A DNA stretch of 64,000 nucleotides from Armatimonadota bacterium (GTDB taxonomy: Bacteria > Armatimonadota > Fimbriimonadia > Fimbriimonadales > Fimbriimonadaceae), in the NCBI GenBank assembly GCA_018268375.1, contig JAFDWS010000006.1, positions 479,115 to 543,114 of the forward strand, in the 5' to 3' direction. Shown piece by piece: positions 1 through 8,537 of this stretch. The notes beneath the pieces are model-generated. The model was not told the origin of the DNA, searched no databases, and saw nothing but the letters and a program-made list of their open reading frames with translations. Position numbers and translations under genes: made by a program. The first letter of the stretch is position 1, and every line of letters begins with the position of its first letter.

Positions 1-2
1 AG

Positions 3-554
3 GACAAGGACGCGGCCCTCTTTCCTCGCAGGTTCAAAGAAGGCTTCGCCCTGATCCATCGCCCGGTGACTTCTGAACACGCCGATATGTGGCTGTCCTA
101 CTCCCCCGACTTGAAGAACTGGGGACGTCCAAGCCGAATCCTCAAAGCAAGAAAGGGCGCATGGTGGGATGCTAACAAGATCGGCCTTTCGCCACCGCCG
201 GTCGAAACAGCTGAAGGGTGGCTGGTGTTCTATCACGGGGTTCGGAGGCACGCCTCAGGGAGCCTGTACCGCTTGGGGGTCGCCCTGCTCGACCTTGAAG
301 ATCCATCGAGGCTGGTCAGGCGTGGACAACACTGGATCATGGGCCCGATAGAGCCCTACGAAAGGGTTGGTGACGTGCCGAACGTCGTCTTTCCAACGGG
401 GGCGGTTCTCGCCGAGGACAAGGACACGATTGTCATGTACTACGGGGCTGCGGACTCGAGTATCTGCATAGCCACGACGACCGTCAAGCAGGTTCTGGAG
501 TTCCTCAACAGTAAGGAGAACGACTGCTCGTTGGAAACGGGCTCTGACCCTTAG
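3..554 (+). CDS. GH130-family glycoside phosphorylase, C-terminal part (5' end outside window)
   Basis: The open frame enters from the left edge, so only the last ~183 residues are visible. It shows the pattern of glycoside hydrolase family 130 enzymes, which phosphorolyse beta-mannosidic oligosaccharides: a KDAALFP and HRP segment near the edge, the metal-free five-bladed propeller strand SYSPDLKNW, the W-D-x-N-K-I-G-x-x-PPP segment, GWLVFYHGV, and the terminal VVFPTGAV / YYGAADSSICIAT strands. An internal GTG at 66 could be read as a start, but homology clearly continues upstream of it. The TAG stop overlaps the stop of the convergent typA gene in the four bases 551-554. Family assignment is good; the exact substrate (mannobiose, mannosyl-N-acetylglucosamine or another) cannot be read from this fragment. 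Confidence 0.85.
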   Translation, partial: DKDAALFPRRFKEGFALIHRPVTSEHADMWLSYSPDLKNWGRPSRILKARKGAWWDANKIGLSPPPVETAEGWLVFYHGVRRHASGSLYRLGVALLDLEDPSRLVRRGQHWIMGPIEPYERVGDVPNVVFPTGAVLAEDKDTIVMYYGAADSSICIATTTVKQVLEFLNSKENDCSLETGSDP

Positions 555-2377
555 ACAGCGGCGCCTCGGCGCTCTGAAACGCGCCGTTCGCTATGATCAA
601 GGATCTTCTTGCGGAAACGCAAGTGCTTTGGCGTGACTTCGAGAAGTTCATCGTCCCGGAGCCAAGAAAGCGCCTGCTCCAGTGAAAAGTCCTTGTGAGG
701 ATCAAGCACGGTCGTCGCCTCGGACGTCGCTGAGCGCATGTTGTTCGCCGCCTTTTGGAGGGTCGCGTTGACGACCATGTCCTCGTCGCGGGCGCACTGC
801 CCAACGATCATGCCGGGATAAACGTCCGTGCCGACCGGAAAGAAGAACGTCCCGCGCTCTTGTACATGCTCGTAGGCATACCGAGTGATCTTGCCCCCTT
901 CCTTGGAAATAAGAGAGCCAGCGGCCCGGCTTTGGACTTCGCCCCGAAAGACCTCGTACCCTTCAAAGATGGATGCCAGGATGCCCGAGCCACGGGTGAG
1001 AGTGAGGTAAATGCTCCGGAAACCGATGATCCCGCGGGTGGGAACGCTTGCCACGACCTTCGTCCGGCCGTTCCCCTGGCTCTGCATGTCCTCGATCTCT
1101 GCCTTCCGCCGACTGAGCTCTTCCATCACACCGCCGGTTGCCTCGTCAGGGAACTCGCAGGTGAGGAGTTCGATCGGCTCAAGGCGCTTGCCCATGTCGT
1201 TCTCCCTGAAGATGACCTCGGGGCGCGCAATCGCCATTTCGTAGCCTTCTCGGCGCATCGTCTCAATCAGCACGCTGAGCTGCATTTCGCCTCGGGCGGC
1301 GACTTTCACGGTGTCGGCGGAGGCGGTTCGATCGATCTTGAGCGATACGCTGACCTTTTCCTCCTTCTCCAACCGTTCTCGGATCTTGTGGATCGTGAGG
1401 AACTTGCCGCCGTCCTTTCCCGCTAAGGGTGAAGTGTTCGCATAGAAGTTCATCGTGAGCGTGCTCGGCTCGACTTCGATCCGGGGCAGAGCCTCCACGA
1501 ACTGCGAGTCGCAGACGGTGTCGCCGATGAGCACGTCGTCGAGACCTGAGAGCATGGCGATCTCGCCCGCCTCAACGACGTCCCTCTCGATCATCTTGAG
1601 TCCCTCGTAAACCCAGACCTTTGTGACGTTGAAGCCTTGTTCGCCATCCTCACCGACGCAAGTCAACCGGTCGTTGACATGGAGCCTGCCTCTCAACAAC
1701 TTGCCGCCGAACATCCGGCCGAGATAGTCGGAGTAATCGAGGTTGTTGATCTGGAGGCGAACCGGTCCATCCGGTTGGACCTTGGGGGACGGAACGTGCT
1801 TGATAATCGCCTCAAAAAGCAGACGCATGTCTGCTTCCCCACCATTTGGTTCGCTTCGAGCGAACCCACCCGATCCGCTGGCGAAGACGTAGGGGAAGAA
1901 GAGGTCCTCCTCGCTACAACCGAGGTCGATGAAGAGATCCAGGGTCTTGTCGTATGCATCCATTGGACGCGCGCCGTCACGATCGATCTTGTTGATCACG
2001 ACGATTGGCTTGAGTCCGTTGTCAAAAGCCTTCTTGAGCACGAACCGGGTTTGCGGCATCGGTCCTTCGCATGCGTCGATCACAAGCAAGACCCCGTCGA
2101 CCATGCTCAAGACCCGTTCGACCTCGCCACCAAAGTCGGCGTGGCCCGGTGTGTCGACGATGTTGATCTTTGTGCCTTGGAACTGGCAACTGGCGACCTT
2201 GCTCAGGATGGTGATGCCCCGCTCTCGCTCCAAGTCGTTGGAGTCCATGACGCGGTCTTTGACCGCCTCGTTCTCGCGGAAGAGTCCGGCCTGACGAAAT
2301 AGCGCGTCAACCAGGGTGGTCTTGCCGTGGTCGACGTGCGCAATGATGCCGACGTTGCGGATGGTCTCTGCCGACAT
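551..2377 (-). CDS. typA: Ribosome-associated GTPase TypA/BipA
   Basis: 608 residues, the usual length for TypA/BipA, a translational GTPase of the EF-G type that binds the 70S ribosome and matters for stress and low-temperature growth. All G motifs are visible: AHVDHGKT (G1, about residues 14-21), RERGITIL (switch I), DTPGHADF (G3) and NKID (G4). The domain II barrel, the EF-G-like domain ([13 protein letters not shown]) and the BipA-specific C-terminal domain follow. The ATG at 2377 begins the [20 protein letters not shown] stretch as in homologues. The gene is transcribed away from the PhyH-like gene at 2507, leaving a 129-bp divergent intergenic region, and its stop overlaps that of the GH130 gene by four bases. 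Confidence 0.96.
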   Translation of the reverse strand: MSAETIRNVGIIAHVDHGKTTLVDALFRQAGLFRENEAVKDRVMDSNDLERERGITILSKVASCQFQGTKINIVDTPGHADFGGEVERVLSMVDGVLLVIDACEGPMPQTRFVLKKAFDNGLKPIVVINKIDRDGARPMDAYDKTLDLFIDLGCSEEDLFFPYVFASGSGGFARSEPNGGEADMRLLFEAIIKHVPSPKVQPDGPVRLQINNLDYSDYLGRMFGGKLLRGRLHVNDRLTCVGEDGEQGFNVTKVWVYEGLKMIERDVVEAGEIAMLSGLDDVLIGDTVCDSQFVEALPRIEVEPSTLTMNFYANTSPLAGKDGGKFLTIHKIRERLEKEEKVSVSLKIDRTASADTVKVAARGEMQLSVLIETMRREGYEMAIARPEVIFRENDMGKRLEPIELLTCEFPDEATGGVMEELSRRKAEIEDMQSQGNGRTKVVASVPTRGIIGFRSIYLTLTRGSGILASIFEGYEVFRGEVQSRAAGSLISKEGGKITRYAYEHVQERGTFFFPVGTDVYPGMIVGQCARDEDMVVNATLQKAANNMRSATSEATTVLDPHKDFSLEQALSWLRDDELLEVTPKHLRFRKKILDHSERRVSERRGAAV

Positions 2378-2506
2378 GGGGAAGGTGCGAGTGTACCGGC
2401 GGGCCGGGTTTGGGCTCCGGGAAGGCGGGCCCCGAACGACACGGAGAAGTCATGGACAGGCGCCTGGGCTTTCTCGACCATGGTTCGGAGCGGCTAAAAT
2501 GAGCCT

Positions 2507-3439
2507 ATGTCAGGCGGTGTCAGGCGGTTCGAGTCATGGCCCGCCACGGGCCGTCCCGCGGGCTACTTCTCCTCACCCGTCGGTGAGGACGCCAGCCGCT
2601 TCTACAAGGACAACGGGTTCCTGGTCGTCGAAGGGTGCTTCGACCCCGTCGAGCTTGAAGCATTGAAGGCGGAGACCGTTCGCATTTGTCGAGGCGAGCG
2701 GGGCGAGATTTCAGGCTTGGAGCCAAGTTCAAGCGAGGAGTCCGACGACGACGTCATCAGAAAGACCCTCTGCATCCACTTCCCTGACAAGGTTTCGGAG
2801 GTCATGCGCGACCAGATCGTGCACCCCAGTCTCGTGAACATACTTCGGACCGTCATCGGCCCCGACGTCAAGTGCATGCAACAGATGCTCTTCGTCAAGA
2901 GCGCGGGAAAGCCGGGCCAGGCGTGGCACCAAGACGAAGACTACATCCCCACCCGTGACCGCAGCCTAACTGGCGCGTGGCTTGCCATGGACGACGCGAC
3001 CCTGGAAAACGGCTGCCTCTGGGTGATCCCCGGTTCCCACAGAACGGGCGTGCTCTGGCCAATGAAGTTCCACAACGACCGCCGCTTTGACTGCGCGTGG
3101 GAGTCTTACGACTTCCCTTACTCTGACCAGGATGCTGTTCCGGTCGAAGTGCGTGCGGGCACCGTAGTGGTCTTCAACGGATACCTGCTACATCGATCCA
3201 TGCCCAACGTCTCGTCGACCGGTTATCGCCGAGCGCTCGTCAATCACTACATGAGCGCGTCGAGCCTTCTTCCCTGGCTTTGGCCAGAAAAGCCGACCGG
3301 CATGGCCTGGCACGACCACCGCGACATCATCCTTGTGTGCGGCTCCGACCCTTACGCCTACATGGGCACGCAGGACATCATGAAGCCGCACGTTCGACCG
3401 GACGGCCAGGGCGGCTGCTATACGGGCGAAGAAGAGTAG
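2507..3439 (+). CDS. Phytanoyl-CoA dioxygenase (PhyH) family protein
   Basis: 310 residues with the jelly-roll Fe(II)/2-oxoglutarate oxygenase pattern of the PhyH family. The metal triad is visible: H141 and D143 in AWHQDED, and H229 in YLLHRSMPN, followed by the 2-oxoglutarate-binding Arg in the YRRALVNHY stretch (about 241-242). The LENGCLWVIPGSHRTG segment is typical of the family. The substrate is unknown; bacterial members hydroxylate varied small molecules and only some act on phytanoyl-CoA. The ATG at 2507 opens the gene divergently from typA. Its stop TAG is immediately followed by the ATG of the next gene with no gap, so the two are probably co-translated. Confidence 0.88.
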   Translation: MSGGVRRFESWPATGRPAGYFSSPVGEDASRFYKDNGFLVVEGCFDPVELEALKAETVRICRGERGEISGLEPSSSEESDDDVIRKTLCIHFPDKVSEVMRDQIVHPSLVNILRTVIGPDVKCMQQMLFVKSAGKPGQAWHQDEDYIPTRDRSLTGAWLAMDDATLENGCLWVIPGSHRTGVLWPMKFHNDRRFDCAWESYDFPYSDQDAVPVEVRAGTVVVFNGYLLHRSMPNVSSTGYRRALVNHYMSASSLLPWLWPEKPTGMAWHDHRDIILVCGSDPYAYMGTQDIMKPHVRPDGQGGCYTGEEE

Positions 3440-4189
3440 ATGACCGACCGGCTTGCATTCGCCATCGAGACCGCCGAAGAGGCGGCGAACAGCACTCTCC
3501 GTCACTTTCAGGGTGGCGGCGGCTTCGAACTCAAAGGAGACGACTCTCCGGTAACCACCGCTGACCGTGAAGCTGAATCGATCGTCCGCCGCCGGATTCA
3601 TGAACGCTTCCCAGGAGAAGCCGTGCTCGGCGAAGAGGAGGGGGGCGACGCCTCCAAAGCGACCCGTTGGGTCGTCGATCCCATTGATGGCACCAAGTCG
3701 TTCATCGCCGGAGTTCCACTCTACGGGACTCTTCTGGCTTTCGAGGAGGACAACACGCCGGTGCTGGGCGTGGCCTGTTTTCCTGCCCTTGGAGACGTCG
3801 TCTACGCCGAAGTCGGGAGCGGCGCCTTTTGGAACGGGCACCGCTGCCAGGTTCGGCGCAACGCTGAGTTGAAGAGGGCGATCATCTGCTGCTGCAGCAC
3901 CGTCACATTAGCCAAACAAGGCCGGCTGGAAGGCCTCCTCGAACTTGCCGAAGCGACGATGGCGACGAGGACTTGGTGCGACGCTTACGGGCACTCCTTG
4001 GTCGCTACCGGCCGTGCTGACGCGATGATCGACGCGTATGTCTCCCGTTGGGACATCAGCGCGATGTCGGTGATCGTCCGCGAGGCAGGTGGCCGGTTCA
4101 CTGACTTTCAGGGAGGCGGGGCACTGAGCGACGAAGCCATCTCTTGCACGTCCGATCTACAGTCCCAGATCCTTGGGGCCTTTGCGTGA
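3440..4189 (+). CDS. hisN: Inositol-monophosphatase superfamily phosphatase, HisN-type histidinol-phosphatase candidate
   Basis: 249 residues. Metal-binding residues of the IMPase superfamily are all present: E65/E66 in GEEEGG, D80 and D83 in DPIDGTKSF, and D205 in WDISAM followed by EAGG. The phrases PIDGTKSFIAGVPLYGTLLA and DAYGHSLVATGRADAM match the HisN subfamily, which dephosphorylates L-histidinol phosphate in histidine biosynthesis, better than inositol or CysQ-type members. No other his genes are in the window, so the substrate is inferred from sequence only. The gene starts at the base after the previous stop, and its own TGA overlaps the GTG start of ruvX. It is the second member of a long coupled run. 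Confidence 0.82.
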   Translation: MTDRLAFAIETAEEAANSTLRHFQGGGGFELKGDDSPVTTADREAESIVRRRIHERFPGEAVLGEEEGGDASKATRWVVDPIDGTKSFIAGVPLYGTLLAFEEDNTPVLGVACFPALGDVVYAEVGSGAFWNGHRCQVRRNAELKRAIICCCSTVTLAKQGRLEGLLELAEATMATRTWCDAYGHSLVATGRADAMIDAYVSRWDISAMSVIVREAGGRFTDFQGGGALSDEAISCTSDLQSQILGAFA

Positions 4190-4605
4190 GGTTGCTAGGA
4201 GTCGACTTCGGCAGCGTCCGGATTGGGCTCGCAGCTGGGTCGGATGACATCCGCCTGCCTCAACCCCTTAAGCCGCTGCAAGCAAGCGGAGCCCTGAAAC
4301 AGGACGCCGAAGCCATTCTGAAAGTCGCCAGCCAAGAAAAGGCGGAACGGATTGTGGTCGGACTGCCGTTGAGCCAGGGGGAGGAGACCAAGATGTCGCG
4401 AATTTGCAGGATGCTAGGCGATCACTTGAGCGCGATGGGTGCGGACGTGAGATACGTTGACGAATCGATGACGTCGTACGAAGCGGAAAGCGAGATGAGG
4501 CGACTGGGCGCAAAGGGAAGCGAGGTTCGAAAGGCCGTGGACGGGGAAGCCGCATGCCGTATCCTCCTCAGGTTCATGGAGGAGAATGGCGCGGACCAAG
4601 GTTAG
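4186..4605 (+). CDS. ruvX: RuvX/YqgF family Holliday-junction resolvase-like RNase (pre-16S rRNA processing)
   Basis: 139 residues, the usual size. YqgF/RuvX proteins have an RNase H fold and take part in maturation of the 16S rRNA 5' end and possibly junction resolution. The first acidic residue lies in LGVDFGSVRIGLA, followed by IVVGLPLS, then VDESMTS and the C-terminal VDGEAACRILLRFME helix carrying the last acidic residue. The start is the GTG at 4186, which overlaps the hisN TGA as GTGA and gives the family's normal N-terminus (MRLLGVDFGS). A longer frame from 4144 would overlap hisN by 46 bases and adds no homologous sequence. The gene overlaps mltG by 20 bases. Confidence 0.93.
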   Translation: MRLLGVDFGSVRIGLAAGSDDIRLPQPLKPLQASGALKQDAEAILKVASQEKAERIVVGLPLSQGEETKMSRICRMLGDHLSAMGADVRYVDESMTSYEAESEMRRLGAKGSEVRKAVDGEAACRILLRFMEENGADQG

Positions 4606-5581
4606 GGCCTGCTGCGGCTGCGTGACGGCCACGTTGATTGCCGCCCTTGGCGGGGCGTGGTTCGCTTGGACGGCTCTTTCGCCATCGCCGCCGGGATCGG
4701 TCGAGTACGTCCGGTTCAGCAAGCCAACTCGGCTGCACGAAGCCCTCGGCGTCCTCAGTTCGAAGGGCCTTGTTCGGTCGTCCTGGGTTACCGAGGCTTA
4801 CGCGCGCATCTCCCGGGGGCCGGTCGAAGTCAAGCCAGGCACGTACAAAGGACGGTCCGGCATGTCAGCGGCCGAAGCATTGGCCATGCTCAGGGAGCCG
4901 GTCAAGAAGCTCGTTCGCATCCCCGAAGGCTGGTGGATCGCCCGGACGGCGGCTCGGCTCGAGAAGGAGGGCGTCTGCAAGGCAGACGACTACGTCAAAG
5001 CCACACGAGACCCAAGCATCGGAAGCAAATTCAAGTTTCTTGCTGGGAGCACCGCTGAGGGCTTCCTCTTCCCTGACACCTACAACCTGCCTCCTTTGAC
5101 TCCAGCCTCTGACATTGTCCAGCTCCAACTCAAGACATTCGAGGGCAAGGTCGCGGCGATGGAGCTGAAGGATCAGCGAAGGACGGTCACGATCGCGTCT
5201 CTCGTTGAGTTAGAGGCGGCGAAGGACAGCGAACGAGCTCGGATCGCAGGAGTCATCGAAAACCGCCTGGCCCGAGGCATGAAGTTGGAGATCGACGCAA
5301 CCGTGCTTTATGCCTTGCAAGAATGGAAGCAGTTGTCGCCCGGTGTCGTCCGAACCGTCAAGAACCCCTACAACACGTATCTGAACCCGGGCCTCCCGCC
5401 CGGGCCGATCGGCTCTCCGAGCCTGAAGAGCATCGAAGCTGCCGCCCACCCCGAGAAGCACGGGTACCTTTATTACGTGGCGCGGCCCGACCGTACGCAC
5501 TACTTTTCGAGCACATATCCTGACCACCTCGCCAACATCCGCAAGGCAAGGGCCGAGTGGAAGGCGGCAGGCCATCCATGA
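4586..5581 (+). CDS. mltG: Endolytic murein transglycosylase MltG
   Basis: 331 residues. MltG is an inner-membrane lytic transglycosylase that terminates nascent glycan strands. A single membrane anchor spans about residues 8-30. The catalytic Glu is E208 in SLVELEAA, matching the conserved ASxVExE signature. The downstream YNTY, GLPPGPIGSPS, AAAHPEKHGYLYYVA and THYFS segments are diagnostic. The ruvX-mltG order is common in bacteria and supports both calls. Its TGA shares bases with the ATG of the next gene (ATGA), so translation is coupled. Confidence 0.95.
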   Translation: MARTKVRACCGCVTATLIAALGGAWFAWTALSPSPPGSVEYVRFSKPTRLHEALGVLSSKGLVRSSWVTEAYARISRGPVEVKPGTYKGRSGMSAAEALAMLREPVKKLVRIPEGWWIARTAARLEKEGVCKADDYVKATRDPSIGSKFKFLAGSTAEGFLFPDTYNLPPLTPASDIVQLQLKTFEGKVAAMELKDQRRTVTIASLVELEAAKDSERARIAGVIENRLARGMKLEIDATVLYALQEWKQLSPGVVRTVKNPYNTYLNPGLPPGPIGSPSLKSIEAAAHPEKHGYLYYVARPDRTHYFSSTYPDHLANIRKARAEWKAAGHP

Positions 5582-6747
5582 AACGATTTCGGACCGGTAG
5601 CTTTCAGCGTCACGGGATGCCGCGGCACCTCCGTCACTTCAGTCCGACCTCAGCCCTTGAGAACATCGAGTCCATCAACCTGGCTGGCCTATGGGCGGAC
5701 GGCAAGCGCCTGATCCTGCTCGACGTGGACAACACGCTCATACCCTGGCGCAGCCACGACATCCCGGAAACCGTCCATGCTTGGCTGGCCTCCGCCAGGC
5801 AAATCGGCTTCGACTTCTGTATCTTGAGCAACACGCGCAACCCGGAACGGTTGGCCAAACTCGCGGCCGCGATGGAAGTAGAGGCGATTCGCGACAAATT
5901 CAAGCCAAGTCGAGCGATGTACAACGCGGCTTTGGCCAAGTTCGGCCGTACGCCGTCTGAGGCCGTCATGGTCGGTGACCAGCTCTTGACAGACGTCTTG
6001 GGTGCGAACCGAGCTGGCATTGACGCGATCTGGATCAAGCCCATTGGTCAGCGCGAGTTCGTGGGGACGCGACTCCTTTCGCGCAACGTCGAACGGATCC
6101 TCGGCTCCTTCCTGTACCGCTACTTCCAGGCGGACGAAGACGAGGGGGAGCACCCCCCCGACAAGCCGGGAGTCTTCCAGCACGCGGTGGTCGGCCAGTT
6201 CGCCAAATTCATTGTGGTCGGCGCCAGCTCGACCATCATCGATGTCGGGCTGCTCTTCGTGCTGATGTTCTTCATCCGCGTGAACGGCGTCGAGCTCGGC
6301 ACAGTTGTCGGCCAATGGCTCATCGAATCCTTCCCCTCTCTCTTCGGCTGGGCGAAAGAGCCTTCGAAAGCAGCCGTGCCGGTCCTGGGAGCTGTTTCGA
6401 CCAGCTTGGCGATCGTCAACAGCTTTATCTGGAACAGGCTCTGGACCTGGGGCATCTCCGGAAGCACGGCGCGAGCCGCCCAGTTCCGCAAGTTCTTCAT
6501 TGTCTCGATCGTAGGATTTGCGCTCAACAACGGGCTCAAGACCTTCTTCAACAGCGTCATCCCTGGGCACGCAAAACTGAGTCTGGCCGTCGCGTCCGCG
6601 ATCGCCGTCGTCGTGGTGGCCTTCTGGAACTTCTTCGGACAAAAGCTCTGGGCGTTCAAACCCGAAGACGACGATTTTGAGGATGAAACTTCAGACTCGA
6701 CCGACGCTCTCCAGCCCGAGGAGCCCATGGAAGATCCAAAGCCATGA
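5578..6747 (+). CDS. Fusion of YqeG-type HAD IIIA phosphatase and GtrA-like membrane domain
   Basis: 389 residues starting at the ATG that overlaps the mltG stop. Residues ~15-185 form a YqeG-like HAD-superfamily domain: motif I DVDNT (D49, D51), motif II Ser84 in ILSNT, motif III Lys109 in DKFKPS and motif IV GDQLLTD (D134, D139). Residues ~200-375 contain four hydrophobic segments typical of GtrA-like proteins, with the QFAKFIVVG and QFRKFFIV membrane-entry motifs. GtrA proteins are thought to move polyprenyl-linked sugars or to partner glycosyltransferases. The C-terminus is acidic. YqeG of Firmicutes is normally a stand-alone ~170-residue protein. The fusion suggests a membrane-anchored phosphatase acting on a lipid- or sugar-phosphate, which is inference. 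Confidence 0.87.
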   Translation: MKRFRTGSFQRHGMPRHLRHFSPTSALENIESINLAGLWADGKRLILLDVDNTLIPWRSHDIPETVHAWLASARQIGFDFCILSNTRNPERLAKLAAAMEVEAIRDKFKPSRAMYNAALAKFGRTPSEAVMVGDQLLTDVLGANRAGIDAIWIKPIGQREFVGTRLLSRNVERILGSFLYRYFQADEDEGEHPPDKPGVFQHAVVGQFAKFIVVGASSTIIDVGLLFVLMFFIRVNGVELGTVVGQWLIESFPSLFGWAKEPSKAAVPVLGAVSTSLAIVNSFIWNRLWTWGISGSTARAAQFRKFFIVSIVGFALNNGLKTFFNSVIPGHAKLSLAVASAIAVVVVAFWNFFGQKLWAFKPEDDDFEDETSDSTDALQPEEPMEDPKP

Positions 6748-7538
6748 GCGAAAGCGTGCACTGGCAGGATGTCGAAGCGGCGGACTACGGCGTCATCGGC
6801 GACCCGGTAGCCCATTCCGCGTCACCTCGCATGCACGCTGCCGCCTACAAAGAGGCTGGCCTCTCCTACGACTATCGGGCTGTCCGCGTCCCTTCTGGCG
6901 AATTCGACCAGGCCATGCGGCATCTGGAATCCCTCGGCTATCGCGGCCTCAACGTGACCGTCCCCCTGAAGGAGTTGGCCTACTTGTGGGGCGAGGGGGG
7001 CGACCCGAGAATGGGCGCCGTCAACACGGTCCGGTTCGAAGACCACGCCTGCGTCAATACGGACGCACCCGGGTTCCTGCGCACACTGAGAGACCAAAGG
7101 GTCGGCCCCTGTCGCGTCCTCATGCTCGGGGCGGGCGGGTCAGCAAGAGCTCTGACGGTTGCGCTCGCTGACGCTGGCTTTGAAGTGGCCCTGTACAACC
7201 GAACGCTGACGCGCGCTCAAGAGTTGGTCCGAGCCGCAGGAGTGCGAGTTCAGATTGTCTCCTCGCCAAATGCCGCAGGGTGCGGTCTCATCGTCAATGC
7301 AACTTCGGCCGGCCTCCAGGGTGAGGCCCCCGCGATGGACTGGCAAAGCGTCGAGGAATCCGCCCTTGCTTACGACCTCCTGTACGGTAAGCCTTCGCTG
7401 TTCCTTGAGGAAGCCTCGGCTCATCGGCTGCGCGTACAAGATGGAAAGGCCCTGCTCGTGGCCCAGGGGGCACTCTCCTTCGAATGGTGGACGGGAGTCG
7501 CCGCACCGATTGAGGCTATGATGCGGGCCATAGCTTGA
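6744..7538 (+). CDS. aroE: Shikimate dehydrogenase
   Basis: 264 residues, normal for AroE, which reduces 3-dehydroshikimate to shikimate with NADPH. Shikimate-binding residues appear in GDPVAHSASP, in the catalytic Lys of NVTVPLKE, and in GAVNT and NTDAPGF. The Rossmann glycine loop is GAGGSARA followed by an NRT NADP-binding turn. The ATG overlaps the previous stop as ATGA, and its TGA overlaps the TTG start of the next gene. aroQ, the preceding step of the pathway, lies about 14 kb downstream in another coupled run rather than next to it. Confidence 0.94.
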   Translation: MSESVHWQDVEAADYGVIGDPVAHSASPRMHAAAYKEAGLSYDYRAVRVPSGEFDQAMRHLESLGYRGLNVTVPLKELAYLWGEGGDPRMGAVNTVRFEDHACVNTDAPGFLRTLRDQRVGPCRVLMLGAGGSARALTVALADAGFEVALYNRTLTRAQELVRAAGVRVQIVSSPNAAGCGLIVNATSAGLQGEAPAMDWQSVEESALAYDLLYGKPSLFLEEASAHRLRVQDGKALLVAQGALSFEWWTGVAAPIEAMMRAIA

Positions 7539-8461
7539 GCATTGTCCGCGCCACGACCGAGAACATTAGGGCAGCCGCCAGGATCATCCAGGCAGGTGGC
7601 GTCGTCGTCATGCCCACGGAGACGGTCTATGGGCTTGCCTGTAACGCCACAGACGACAAAGCTGTCCAACGCGTATTTGAGATCAAAGGCCGTCCCGCCG
7701 CAAACCCCTTGATCGTCCACGTGGCATCCGTTGAGGAGGTCGGCCGCGTTGCCGAGTCGGTGCCCGACATCCTTGGCGTGCTGGCTGCCCGGTTCTGGCC
7801 CGGCCCCTTGACAGTTGTGCTCGCCAAGAGGCCATCGATCCCCTACCGCACGACGGGAGGGCTGGACACTGTCGCGGTGCGAGTTCCAGCCCATCCCATA
7901 GCTCTGGCGCTGATTCGGGAGTCGCAGTGCCCCATCGCCGCCCCAAGCGCGAATTTGTTCTCCGAGCTGTCGGTCACAAAGGCCGAGAACATTGATCCGA
8001 GGATCGAAGCCGAGGTGGGCATGATCCTCGACGGCGGCCCTTGCGAAGTCGGGGTGGAAAGCACGGTTCTTGACCTGACCGGGGAGGAGCCAGAGATCCT
8101 CCGTCCAGGCGGCGTTTCGCGGGCCGACATCCAAGCCGTTCTTGGCAAGCCGCTCGGTATCGTCCCGCCTCCTACGGTGCGCAAGTCTCCTGGGCTCTAT
8201 CGGCGTCACTATGCTCCGAGAGCCAGCGTCCGTCTCGTTGATTCCATCCGTCCTGGCGAGCCTGGGCTCACGTTCCAGCAGCCCACATCAGATTCCCAGA
8301 TCAGAATGCCCCTCGACCCCCGAGCCTACGCCGCCAACCTCTACTCGTCCCTTAAGAAGCTTGACGACATGGGCTTCGACGAGTTCGGGGTCGAGCTTCC
8401 CCCCGATACCCAAGAATGGGAAGCCGTGCGCGACCGCCTTCGCAAAGCAAGCAGTACGTGA
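7535..8461 (+). CDS. L-threonylcarbamoyladenylate synthase, Sua5 type
   Basis: 308 residues. The YrdC-like domain (about 1-200) makes threonylcarbamoyl-AMP for the t6A37 modification of ANN-decoding tRNAs. Visible signatures are the PTETVYGLACNA, KGRPAANPLIVHV, KRPSIPYRTTGG, AAPSANLFSE and ILRPGGVS segments. The linker KSPGLYRRHYAPRA and a C-terminal region ending in an LPPDTQEWEAVRDRL motif mark the longer Sua5 form rather than the short TsaC. The C-terminal Sua5 domain looks shorter than usual. The start is a TTG that overlaps the aroE stop (TTGA). tsaB, tsaD and tsaE are not in the window. Confidence 0.92.
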   Translation: MSIVRATTENIRAAARIIQAGGVVVMPTETVYGLACNATDDKAVQRVFEIKGRPAANPLIVHVASVEEVGRVAESVPDILGVLAARFWPGPLTVVLAKRPSIPYRTTGGLDTVAVRVPAHPIALALIRESQCPIAAPSANLFSELSVTKAENIDPRIEAEVGMILDGGPCEVGVESTVLDLTGEEPEILRPGGVSRADIQAVLGKPLGIVPPPTVRKSPGLYRRHYAPRASVRLVDSIRPGEPGLTFQQPTSDSQIRMPLDPRAYAANLYSSLKKLDDMGFDEFGVELPPDTQEWEAVRDRLRKASST

Positions 8462-8537
8462 GAACCCTTTTGCCCTACCGGGCGCAACTCCATTGGCTCG
8501 ATCGCTGTTGTTACCGGTCAAGATTCAGCTAAGCGGC

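Noticed and set aside
755-1426. Long reading frame opposite typA
   Set aside because: It is a shadow of a highly conserved gene; many such open frames occur opposite coding DNA in G+C-rich sequence.
8142-8537. In-frame N-terminal extension of the first ABC-2 ATPase
   Set aside because: It runs opposite in frame to the Sua5-type gene, has the composition of an out-of-frame shadow, and the ATPase begins with a normal strand at the ATG at 8538.
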